A stretch of DNA of 64,000 nucleotides from Aminipila luticellarii (GTDB lineage Bacteria > Bacillota > Clostridia > Peptostreptococcales > Anaerovoracaceae), in the NCBI RefSeq assembly GCF_004103735.1, contig NZ_CP035281.1, positions 124,001-188,000 of the forward strand, given 5' to 3'. The notes beneath the pieces are model-generated. The model ran no database searches, was not told the DNA's origin, and was given only the letters and a program-made list of their open reading frames with translations. Positions within the stretch are counted from its first letter, which is position 1, and each line of letters begins with the position of its first letter. Positions 17,779-25,782 of the stretch are shown here, piece by piece. A program made the position numbers and the translations under genes.

Positions 17779-17920
17779 TAGAATCATTATACCACACAAG
17801 CTACGTCGCCGTGTGATGCAATGATTCTTTCCCTGCGGCAAAGCCGACTTCAATCAATAGAATCATTATACCATACAATGTGACTTTATCACTGAAACAT
17901 TTTAGAAAGCCTGCTAAAAT
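17779..17920. promoter_or_regulatory. Divergent control region: two repeated minus-strand promoters and a Crp/Fnr-like site
   Basis: TAGAATCATTATACCA occurs at 17779-17794 and 17859-17874. On the minus strand each copy gives an extended -10 (TGGTATAAT), so the regulator gene has two tandem promoters. GTGACTTTATCAC at 17880-17892 is a GTGA-N5-TCAC palindrome. For the plus-strand gene a CTGAAA (17892-17897), 17 bases, TAAAAT (17915-17920, with upstream TGC) promoter places that palindrome near -41, the class II activator position. An imperfect stem-loop (GAATCATT...CACAC...GTGTG...AATGATTC) lies at 17781-17827. Confidence 0.6.
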
Positions 17921-17950
17921 GAATGTACATTTTGATGGGAGGATAAATCG

Positions 17951-20563
17951 ATGGATAAGAAAAAGGTTGTTATAATAGGCGGAGTTGCAGGGGGAGCTAC
18001 TACTGCGGCTAGGCTTCGAAGACTGGATGAAAATGCAGAAATCATTATTCTGGAAAAAGGCGATTATATTTCTTATGCCAACTGCGGGCTTCCTTATTAC
18101 ATAGGGGATGTCATAAAGGAGCGGGAAAGCCTGCTTCTCCAAACGCCGGAAGCGATGAAAGAACGTTTTAATATAGAAGTACGGACAGGGAATGAGGTGC
18201 TTTCCATAAACCGAGAGGAAAAGAATGTAACGGTAAGGAAAGCGGCAGACGGCAAAGATTATAAAGAAAGCTATGATACGCTGGTAATCGCAACAGGTTC
18301 CGCGCCAATCATTCCGCCAATAGACGGAGTGGATGGAGACGGCATTTTTACCCTTTGGAATATTCCGGATACAGATAAAATAAAGCAGTACCTTATTGAA
18401 AAAAAACCAAAGACGGCAGCTGTTATCGGAGGGGGATTTATAGGGCTTGAAATGGCAGAAAATCTTAAAGAGGCAGGCTGTACCGTGTCTATTATAGAGA
18501 TGCAGGATCAGGTCATGACTCCCGTAGACTTTGAAATGGCACAGCTGGTGCATGAAAATATTAGGATGAATGGGGTGGAGCTTATTCTGTCAGATGGTGT
18601 AAAAACCTTTGAGAAGCTTCCGGACTTAAGTACCGAAAAGACTCGAATCACACTGGCCAGCGGGAAAACGGTGGATGCGGATCTGGTCATCTTGTCCATA
18701 GGCATTAAACCCAACAGTGGGCTTGCCAGGGAAGCCGGATTAGAATTAAACCAGCGGGGCGGAATTGTGGTGGATGGCAGCTTGAAAACTTCCGATCCGA
18801 ATATTTATGCCGTGGGCGATGTCATTGAGGTGACCGAATTTATTGAAAAAGGAAAAACAATGATTCCGTTAGCAGGTCCGGCAAATAAGCAGGCGCGTAT
18901 CTGTGCGGGAAACATTGCCGCTGAACTTAGAGAGCCGGATCAGGGCATAGGGGCTTCTCATAAAGAAACGACAGCAGGAACGTATGGCGGTACCCAGGGA
19001 ACCTCCGTAGCCAAAGTATTCGATTTAACAGTGGCTGCAACCGGATTAAATGAAAAGACACTTATCCGAATGGGAAAGAAAGCGGAGGAGGATTATTTTG
19101 TAACAATTATCAGCCAAAAATCTCACGCAGGATATTATCCGGAAGCAGTGCCCATTACATTAAAGCTGCTGTTTTCGCCAACGGGTCAAATTTTTGGAGC
19201 ACAGATTGTTGGGGCAGATGGTGTGGATAAACGAATTGATGTAATAGCCACAGCCATTGGATTGGGGGCAAAGGTTACAGATTTGAAAAAACTGGAGCTG
19301 GCTTATGCACCTCCGTATTCTTCCGCTAAAGATCCGGTAAACATGCTGGGCTTCGTCAGTGACAATCTTCTGAATGGGCTTGTCCGATTTGTTCCTTGGG
19401 ACGGACTTGAAAAGAGAGAAGAGCTTGCTCAAAAAACGGGAGTATCCGGGGTTACGGTATTGGATGTGAGAGAACGTGTTGAAAGAATGGCATTTGAAGT
19501 AGAAGATTCCGTACACATACCCCTTGGACAGCTTCGAGGCAGGATCAATGAACTGAATAGGGAGCATCTAATCGTCACCTTTTGTGCCATAGGCGTCCGT
19601 GCTTATAATGCAGCAAGAATTCTGACGAACGCCGGATTCCCGCATGTGGCGGTTTATCCGGGTGGAGCGGGCTTTTATAAATCGGTGCTTCACGACAAGA
19701 GCGGCGGAGCTTTGCAAGGCTGTTTGACTGAGCAGCCCATTGAACCGCAGAAAGAAGACGGTGATAGAAGGGGCTGTGCACAGCAGGGAGATGAAATAGA
19801 TTTAAACAACGTGGTTATAACAGAAACGCTGGATTGCAGCGGTCTGCAGTGCCCGGGGCCTATCATGCGCGTATTCAATTCAATCAACCAGATGGAGGAT
19901 GGTCAGATCATCAAGGTATCGGCTACAGACATGGGTTTTGTTGCAGATATAGATTCCTGGTGCAGGAGAACAGGCAATACGTTGGTAAAGACTTGTAAAG
20001 AGGGTCGGCAGCATGTTGTGTACATCCAAAAAGGAAACCGTCAGAAGGATAAAGGCGGTGTCGGGAAGGGCGCCCAGGAAGTAGCGGAGCTGCCTCAGGG
20101 AAAGACACTGATTGTATTCAGCGGCGATCTGGATAAGGTCCTGGCTTCCTTTATTATCGCAAACGGCGCAGCAGCTATGGGCAGACCGGTCACTATGTTT
20201 TTTACCTTCTGGGGACTCAATGCCTTAAGAAAAGCGGAAAAGCAGCCAGTAAAAAAGCCTTTTATTGATGGAATGTTTGGCAGGATGATGCCGAGAGGTA
20301 CCTCTAAATTAAGGCTCTCCAACATGAATATGGGCGGTTTGGGAACCAGAATGATGAAAAAAGTCATGAATGATAAAAATGTGGAATCCTTAGAGGATTT
20401 AATGAAAAGGGCTATGGAAAACGGCGTCAAGCTGGTAGCCTGTACCATGTCCATGGATGTGATGGGAATCACCAAAGAAGAATTAATAGAAGGTGTTGAG
20501 TTTGCAGGTGTTGCATCGTATCTGGGAGATGCGGAGCAGTCTAACGTAAACCTGTTTGTTTAA
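17951..20563 (+). CDS. Four-domain fusion: CoA-disulfide reductase-like flavoprotein, rhodanese, TusA, DsrE-like
   Basis: 870 residues. Residues 1-450 are a pyridine nucleotide-disulfide oxidoreductase: FAD-binding GGVAGGATTAARLRRLD, redox Cys45 in SYANCGLPYY as in CoA-disulfide reductase and NADH oxidase, NAD-binding VIGGGFIGLEMAENL, and YAVGDVIEV. Residues about 465-565 are a rhodanese domain with Cys545 in TFCAIGVRAYNAAR. Residues about 625-695 are TusA with CPGP (Cys634). Residues about 710-870 are a DsrE/DsrF-like domain ending SYLGDAEQSNVNLFV. All parts handle persulfide or thiol sulfur, so one polypeptide could reduce CoA persulfide/disulfide and relay sulfane sulfur. Fusions of the first two domains are known; the four-part form occurs in some anaerobes. 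Start is supported by GGGAGG 7 bases upstream. Confidence 0.93.
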   Translation: MDKKKVVIIGGVAGGATTAARLRRLDENAEIIILEKGDYISYANCGLPYYIGDVIKERESLLLQTPEAMKERFNIEVRTGNEVLSINREEKNVTVRKAADGKDYKESYDTLVIATGSAPIIPPIDGVDGDGIFTLWNIPDTDKIKQYLIEKKPKTAAVIGGGFIGLEMAENLKEAGCTVSIIEMQDQVMTPVDFEMAQLVHENIRMNGVELILSDGVKTFEKLPDLSTEKTRITLASGKTVDADLVILSIGIKPNSGLAREAGLELNQRGGIVVDGSLKTSDPNIYAVGDVIEVTEFIEKGKTMIPLAGPANKQARICAGNIAAELREPDQGIGASHKETTAGTYGGTQGTSVAKVFDLTVAATGLNEKTLIRMGKKAEEDYFVTIISQKSHAGYYPEAVPITLKLLFSPTGQIFGAQIVGADGVDKRIDVIATAIGLGAKVTDLKKLELAYAPPYSSAKDPVNMLGFVSDNLLNGLVRFVPWDGLEKREELAQKTGVSGVTVLDVRERVERMAFEVEDSVHIPLGQLRGRINELNREHLIVTFCAIGVRAYNAARILTNAGFPHVAVYPGGAGFYKSVLHDKSGGALQGCLTEQPIEPQKEDGDRRGCAQQGDEIDLNNVVITETLDCSGLQCPGPIMRVFNSINQMEDGQIIKVSATDMGFVADIDSWCRRTGNTLVKTCKEGRQHVVYIQKGNRQKDKGGVGKGAQEVAELPQGKTLIVFSGDLDKVLASFIIANGAAAMGRPVTMFFTFWGLNALRKAEKQPVKKPFIDGMFGRMMPRGTSKLRLSNMNMGGLGTRMMKKVMNDKNVESLEDLMKRAMENGVKLVACTMSMDVMGITKEELIEGVEFAGVASYLGDAEQSNVNLFV

Positions 20564-20649
20564 GATAAAAATATAAGAACAAAATAGAAAAGAGAAAACG
20601 ACTCCAAGTCCACGGTATTATAGGGACAATTTATGGAAAGCAAACCGAA

Positions 20650-20705
20650 TACGAAAAACGAGGGTAGGAACCAGCATTAATCGGTTCCTGCCCTCGTTTT
20701 TCGTA
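20650..20705 (+). terminator. Strong 23-bp hairpin after the sulfur-fusion gene
   Basis: TACGAAAAACGAGGGTAGGA... pairs with ...CCTGCCCTCGTTTTTCGTA, 22 of 23 positions with one G-U, around a 10-base loop, with an internal T run. It is far (about 90 bases) from the stop codon and lies inside the suspected element edge, so it may serve the element rather than the gene. Confidence 0.7.
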
Positions 20706-21205
20706 CATAGTTGCTATTTGCTTTTCTCACACCGTCCTTACATGTTTCGTAAGCGTCAACCTTGACGCTCCTGTCGAGTGAACCATCGGCGTAAAAGTAG
20801 TACAAATTGCCGGATATTATCCAACCGTCCTTGGTAAAGCAACTGGTCTTTTTAAGCGTTGGCTCCGCCGATAACCTACCAGCCGATCAACATCCGATGG
20901 CCAGAATAGTACCGATGGTTGTGGCCGTCTTTCTCCCAGCCAATTTTCAGTGTTCCAACGGTGTTGAAGAAATACTTCACGCTGTCAATCGTTCGCATAC
21001 TGGTAAGGGACTTGCCATCCTTGTAGCTGATCCACTGGCCTTGGCGGTTGCTGCCATCTATCATAATGCCCGTATTGAACAGCTGTTACTACTATTTTGT
21101 TAGCATTGTCAACGTCGAAGCATCCGCGTATGTTGCAACGGTATGTGTGGCAGGTTCTCACAAGAAACTGTGTGGTTGGGTACAAACTGCCCGTTTCCAT
21201 ATTCA
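20706..21205 (-). pseudogene. Decayed cell-wall-binding (choline/glucan-binding type) repeat protein
   Basis: The minus strand encodes pieces of the approximately 20-residue aromatic/Gly repeats of cell-wall-binding domains in more than one frame: GQWISYKDGKSLTSM, DSVKYFFNTVGTLKIGWEKD, RYYSGHRMLIGW, then, after a frame change near 20875, GNLYYFYADGSLDRSVKVDAYE and CKDGVRK. These match the WYYF...G.M.TGW style of repeat. No start, signal peptide or catalytic domain is present and frames shift, so it is a gene remnant. Together with short A/T-rich flanks it accounts for the 795-base gap between the sulfur-fusion gene and the HTH gene. Confidence 0.65.
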
Positions 21206-21293
21206 TATGACAAAGAAAACATTAAAAATGTTGTCCGTACACAAGCTGTTATAGGTATTTCGTTATTTTATTTACTGAAATTCCAGAGTTCTA

Positions 21294-21322
21294 TTGATTT
21301 TTTCGTTTAGACGAAGCATAAT
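21294..21322 (+). promoter_or_regulatory. Promoter of the HTH gene/defence operon with an operator-like palindrome in the spacer
   Basis: TTGATT at 21294-21299, 17 bases, CATAAT at 21317-21322. The spacer contains TTCGTTTAGACGAA (21302-21315), a near-perfect palindrome between -35 and -10, where a bound repressor would exclude RNA polymerase. The HTH gene starts 37 bases downstream. Confidence 0.55.
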
Positions 21323-21358
21323 AAAATAAATATGCTGAGCTAATTGGAGGCTACTGTG

Positions 21359-21529
21359 ATGAATGGGTACATGACGGTTCAGGAAGCCGCAAAAAAGTGG
21401 TGTGTTACGTCACGTCAAGTTCAACTCTGGTGCAAAGAAAATAAAATTCCGGGCGCTCAGATGTACAGCCGTATTTGGATTATTCCAGAGACCGCTAACA
21501 GGCCGGAGGCAAGGCGTAAAGCAAAATAA
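21359..21529 (+). CDS. Small helix-turn-helix DNA-binding protein (MerR/excisionase-like)
   Basis: 56 residues, GGAGG 8 bases before the ATG (a GTG one codon upstream is also possible). The sequence MTVQEAAKKWCVTSRQVQLWCKENKIPGA followed by RIWIIPETANRPEARRK is a MerR/Xis-type winged helix in which the HTH is followed by a short basic tail. Such proteins are common in mobile elements and at the head of defence operons, where they may act as excisionase or local regulator. It starts the operon 65 bases before the Vsr-methyltransferase fusion, and a palindrome in its promoter could be its own operator. Confidence 0.8.
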   Translation: MNGYMTVQEAAKKWCVTSRQVQLWCKENKIPGAQMYSRIWIIPETANRPEARRKAK

Positions 21530-21594
21530 TATTACCAGTATGTGAGATTTTTCATATATCAAGGCATACAACAGAGTGAAGGAGGGGTGTACAT

Positions 21595-23139
21595 ATGGCT
21601 CAAAAAACAAAAGAGCAGATAAGCTATAATATGAGCCAAGTGCATAGCACCGATTCGGCTCTTGAACGAGCATTCGTCAATGAATTAAAGCGTCGTGGCA
21701 TCACTACATATTCGAAAAACGATCGCTCTGTTTTTGGAAAGCCTGATTTTGTCTTTAAGGCTCGTAAAATTGCTGTTTTTTGTGACAGCGAATTTTGGCA
21801 CGGATATGACTGGGAAAACGCAAGAAAAGCTATCAAGTCTAACCGTGAATTTTGGATTCCAAAGATTGAAAGAAATATTAAACGTGATAAAGAAGTTACT
21901 GATAGGCTGAAAGCCGAGGGTTGGACTGTGCTGCGTTTTTGGGAACACAGAATAAAAAAATCGTTGAACGAATGCATCGATGAAATTATAACAGCACTCA
22001 GAACACCAATGCCGCAGATACCGTACAGAACGATTGATCTTTGTGCGGGAATCGGAGGAATAAGGCGCGGTTTTGAATTGACCGGATTTTTCAAAAATGT
22101 TTTATCAGCAGAAAAAGATGCATGGGCTTGTAAAACGTATAAGCACATTTTCGGCGAAGATCCTAAGAATGACGTGACTTCCGAAGAATTTAAACTACTC
22201 GTTGATCGGACGCCCTACGATGTGTTGCTCGCAGGTTTTCCGTGTCAGACTTTCAGTAGAGTTGGGTTGGAAGAAGGCTTTGAGAACGAAGAAAAAGGGA
22301 AGATATTTCACCATATAGTTGAAATTATTGAGCGTACGCGTCCGTGTGCTTTCCTTCTTGAAAATGTTGATCATTTGGTGACGCACGATAAAGGCGCTAC
22401 ATTCAAGTTTATTATTGAAGAACTGACCTTAAGGCTTAAATATAAAGTCATCGGTGTTTCACTAAACAACGACGGCAAACCCGTTTATACAGGCAAGGAT
22501 TTTATTCGCAACTCACGAAATTTCGGAGTTCCTCAAAATCGTCCGAGAACATACATCATCGGATTTGACAGCGAACGATTTCCGACAGAGCTTTTGGAAG
22601 TGTTGCCCACGGAAATCCCGAAAGAGCGAGAGGAAAGAATATACACCGATTTGAACGATTTGTTGGAACAGAATGTGGAAGCAAAATATTACATGGCTTC
22701 CGGCTACCTTGAAACCCTCAAACGCCATCGCGAAAGGCAGGAAGGCAGAGGTTACGGCTTTGGATACCGTGTGGTCAACGAGGAAGGAATTGCTTCCCCC
22801 GTGGCAAACACTTTATTGGCAACCGGAGGTTCCGGCAAGGAACGTAATCTGATATATGATCCGCGAGAAGGAATCGGCGGTACGGAAATTAAGGGCAAAA
22901 AGACACCGCTGAACGATGAAGGCATCCGTGTAATGACTCCCACCGAATGGGGGAAATTACAGGGTTTTATAAATTATGCGTTTTTGGACGAGAACGGGCA
23001 AGAAGTCTTTTCTTTCCCGGACGGCATCCCTGACGCCCAAAAATATAAACAGTTCGGAAATTCTGTTACCATTCCGGCAATAGAAGAGATGGCTAAGTTT
23101 ATTGCGGAGTGCTTTGAGATACTCTGCCGTAAGATGTAA
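21595..23139 (+). CDS. drmMII: Vsr endonuclease-DNA (cytosine-5) methyltransferase fusion (DISARM DrmMII-like)
   Basis: 514 residues with GGAGGGG 6 bases before the ATG. Residues 1-140 are a Vsr-type very-short-patch repair nuclease: MSQVHSTDSALERAF, GKPDFVF (metal-binding Asp), AVFCDSEFWHGYDW. Residues 147-514 are a C5-cytosine methyltransferase: motif I DLCAGIGGIRRGFELTGF, motif IV GFPCQTFS (catalytic Cys217), motif VI LLENVDHL, motif VIII-like NFGVPQNRPRTYIIGF, and motif X QFGNSVTIP. Methyltransferases of this class mark the host DNA in class 2 DISARM, and the following genes fit that system. In most genomes Vsr and Dcm are separate genes; here one protein could both methylate and repair the T:G mismatches that follow deamination. 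Target sequence unknown. Arg codons here are largely CGN, unlike the AGA-rich neighbours, suggesting acquisition. Confidence 0.9.
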   Translation: MAQKTKEQISYNMSQVHSTDSALERAFVNELKRRGITTYSKNDRSVFGKPDFVFKARKIAVFCDSEFWHGYDWENARKAIKSNREFWIPKIERNIKRDKEVTDRLKAEGWTVLRFWEHRIKKSLNECIDEIITALRTPMPQIPYRTIDLCAGIGGIRRGFELTGFFKNVLSAEKDAWACKTYKHIFGEDPKNDVTSEEFKLLVDRTPYDVLLAGFPCQTFSRVGLEEGFENEEKGKIFHHIVEIIERTRPCAFLLENVDHLVTHDKGATFKFIIEELTLRLKYKVIGVSLNNDGKPVYTGKDFIRNSRNFGVPQNRPRTYIIGFDSERFPTELLEVLPTEIPKEREERIYTDLNDLLEQNVEAKYYMASGYLETLKRHRERQEGRGYGFGYRVVNEEGIASPVANTLLATGGSGKERNLIYDPREGIGGTEIKGKKTPLNDEGIRVMTPTEWGKLQGFINYAFLDENGQEVFSFPDGIPDAQKYKQFGNSVTIPAIEEMAKFIAECFEILCRKM

Positions 23140-23154
23140 TAGGAGGACTCGGAT

Positions 23155-25782
23155 ATGACTGACCAACAAATCCTGTGTCGACTTACTGAAAACTGTGACA
23201 TCTTTTTCGAAAATTCACTAATATCCAAAGAGCTTATTATCCAAAAATACGTTGATTTTTTTGTGAAATCAATTTTTTCTAAAGGGCACTCATCAAGCGT
23301 GGCGTTACACACTGGGTCAGTGTGTTTTGATATTGTTGCCTTTATCATGGCGGCTCTTGCTTGTGTTTCGATGGATGAAACCGATGCTGATGAAATTATC
23401 GCTTCTTTAAATATTGGCGATTTGGTGCTGTATAACAATGTACGTCATCGTTGGCTCGGTTTTGATACAAGAAACGAAATGCAGTATATGAAACTGGAGC
23501 AAGACGGCAAGAAGAACTATGGCAATACAACTTCTTGGTTACCTGTCGAGCGGAATAAACATAAAATCAAGCCATATAACGGTACCGCTGTTACAACTGA
23601 CGGCAGAGGCATACGAAGAAAGAAATCCAACCGTTCTGATTTTATTTCGTATATTACTGGGAAACCGTTGTCAGAAATTCCCGCCACAACCGGCGTTTCG
23701 GCTGTCATTGTGGCAGACAGAGCAGTGTTTGACCGTATTCAAAAAGGTGTTCGTATAGAATACGACGAAAAAAGTATTACTCTTCTTGATATCGTTCCGG
23801 CATCGTATTACACAGACGGCGAAGAACCGTATCAATTTGGAAACAATCCTTCAAAGGCAGAACCGGTACTGAAAATTGCCGGAAGAGTGTCAGTAGCCCG
23901 TGACCTTGTGCTGGACAAGCACGGAAACAGGGCTGTTGGACTTATGGTTATTGGTTCTGAACCCACATCGAAAGGTGCCTCGGAACTTGAGGACTTGCTC
24001 GAAAGAAAGTCTTTAAAATTTACGCATATTTCCATGAGCATTGATTCTGAAAATGTCGAAAAGTATGTCGACAAAAAGGAAATATCTGCGGTTTTTGCTT
24101 GCACAAAAGATTTTTTGCTTCAGCATTTAAAACCAACTGTAGTTTATAATCCGTTTACTAACGAGCTTGATAAACAAGTAAATAATATCGTCAATAACGA
24201 AGTGAGGATTGATGTAATCGATGGAGGTTGCTCTTGGGATGTCTACAGAGACATTAGAAATACACTGTTTATTATCAGGCAATCGAACTGGGATGAGGAG
24301 AGAAAAAAGAACTTTATCGTTCCGGCGCATTCATTACTTAACTTATTTACCACCGCTGTATTTCCGATGGAAGCAATGGAATCATCGGTTGCAAACGGTG
24401 AACTTCAACTCGGTGTCGCTTCCCCTTGCGCCAAAATAAACGAACTTTGGAAGGCGGCAGAAAGCTCCGGCTCTTTTGAATTGCAGTGCATTTTTGTTGC
24501 CGATGCTCTGGATGATTTGTATAAGTCTATTTTGAAGGATTCCCCCAAATATCAGGCTCTTCGTGAATTGGTAAAAAACTCATTTGGTGAAAAAATAGCT
24601 ATCATTATTCCTAAAGCGTATTATGCTGATATTTTGAAAAAGGAACCTCTTTTCTCCGACAAACGGATTTACATAATGACCGCAAACCGTTTTGACACAA
24701 GCCAAAGCTATGATAAAGTGATTGTTGTCGGAGACTTTTCTGGGAAACGGTTTGACGCTCTGAAATGCAGAGCTACCGCCGATATTATCGTGCTTCTTTA
24801 TGAATGCGAGACCCACTGGTTCAAGCGCAGAAAGCGCAAAGCTTTAAAATTCGAAAAGAAGCTTAATTTAATCAGCGGTCTATATAACAATTTAGACGAG
24901 AGTGCTATTGACGAATTCGACGAGGATGACGAAACTGTAGAGCGTTTCGAAGGCGAGTCTTTAGATTTGAATGAATATGTAGATACAATAAGCATCTTTG
25001 ACATTCGCAAGTTTGTCGCTGGAGTCGCTGCTACCGGTGAAAATGCACAGATGTCGGAAGTTACGGCTATAGGTCGCTTTACAAGCGGCGAGCAGATAAT
25101 GTTCTCCAGGTTTTACAAAGCGGTTGTATATAATCCAGCATACAGCAAAGAAACGATATCAGAAACTGATGTCGATAAACTAAATGCTGGTGACAGACTC
25201 GTGTTTACAAAGCGTGACAATTTCACCAGAAACATTGTTGATTCCGTTTTTGACGCTTTGCAAGCTTCGCGGAAATTAAGCAAGGATGTATGCGACGCCG
25301 CAGATAAAGCATTTTGGTGGAAAGAAATTCTTCGTGATTATCAGAAATCAAGAAATCTGTCCTACAGACAGCTTGCGAAACAACTAAATGGGTTCGGCTG
25401 TACCGTTCAAGAACAAGGCATACGACAGTGGCTCGTTTCCGACAGCCACATTGTGGGTCCGAGAGAAGAATCCACCTTGCGGCAAATTGCGGAAATGACA
25501 CAAGATCCCGATTTACTTGGTGATGTGTCAGGTTATTTCAACGCTTGTAGAACCGTTCGACGGCAACGCAAAAAGATTCTAGAACTTATCGCAAAAGCGA
25601 TTGAAGATAAACTGAGCAGAAATCAGCCACCTCATGATAGCGTGCTTGAAATCGTTTACAACAATGTCGAAAACCTGTCGGAGATATTGGAATTGGAAGT
25701 CATAACTCTATTGGATGAGGGCGTTTCGGTTCCGATTAACCTTATTAACAAACCTATTACAGATATGGAGGTTATATCATGA
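23155..25782 (+). CDS. drmE: DrmE-like DISARM protein
   Basis: 875 residues, AGGAGG 10 bases before the ATG and 15 bases after the methyltransferase gene. No signal peptide or membrane segments. There is no motif I can name with certainty. A mixed alpha/beta core includes VVIVGDFSGKRFDALKC-like and ADIIVLLYECETHWFKRRKRK segments. The C-terminal 200 residues are helical and contain a HTH-like segment (LSYRQLAKQLNGFGCTVQEQ, then GIRQWL). The position between a C5-methyltransferase and drmA, the size, and this C-terminal region fit the DrmE protein that defines class 2 DISARM. The function of DrmE is not established. It overlaps drmA by 4 bases (ATGA), so they are co-translated. Confidence 0.65.
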   Translation: MTDQQILCRLTENCDIFFENSLISKELIIQKYVDFFVKSIFSKGHSSSVALHTGSVCFDIVAFIMAALACVSMDETDADEIIASLNIGDLVLYNNVRHRWLGFDTRNEMQYMKLEQDGKKNYGNTTSWLPVERNKHKIKPYNGTAVTTDGRGIRRKKSNRSDFISYITGKPLSEIPATTGVSAVIVADRAVFDRIQKGVRIEYDEKSITLLDIVPASYYTDGEEPYQFGNNPSKAEPVLKIAGRVSVARDLVLDKHGNRAVGLMVIGSEPTSKGASELEDLLERKSLKFTHISMSIDSENVEKYVDKKEISAVFACTKDFLLQHLKPTVVYNPFTNELDKQVNNIVNNEVRIDVIDGGCSWDVYRDIRNTLFIIRQSNWDEERKKNFIVPAHSLLNLFTTAVFPMEAMESSVANGELQLGVASPCAKINELWKAAESSGSFELQCIFVADALDDLYKSILKDSPKYQALRELVKNSFGEKIAIIIPKAYYADILKKEPLFSDKRIYIMTANRFDTSQSYDKVIVVGDFSGKRFDALKCRATADIIVLLYECETHWFKRRKRKALKFEKKLNLISGLYNNLDESAIDEFDEDDETVERFEGESLDLNEYVDTISIFDIRKFVAGVAATGENAQMSEVTAIGRFTSGEQIMFSRFYKAVVYNPAYSKETISETDVDKLNAGDRLVFTKRDNFTRNIVDSVFDALQASRKLSKDVCDAADKAFWWKEILRDYQKSRNLSYRQLAKQLNGFGCTVQEQGIRQWLVSDSHIVGPREESTLRQIAEMTQDPDLLGDVSGYFNACRTVRRQRKKILELIAKAIEDKLSRNQPPHDSVLEIVYNNVENLSEILELEVITLLDEGVSVPINLINKPITDMEVIS

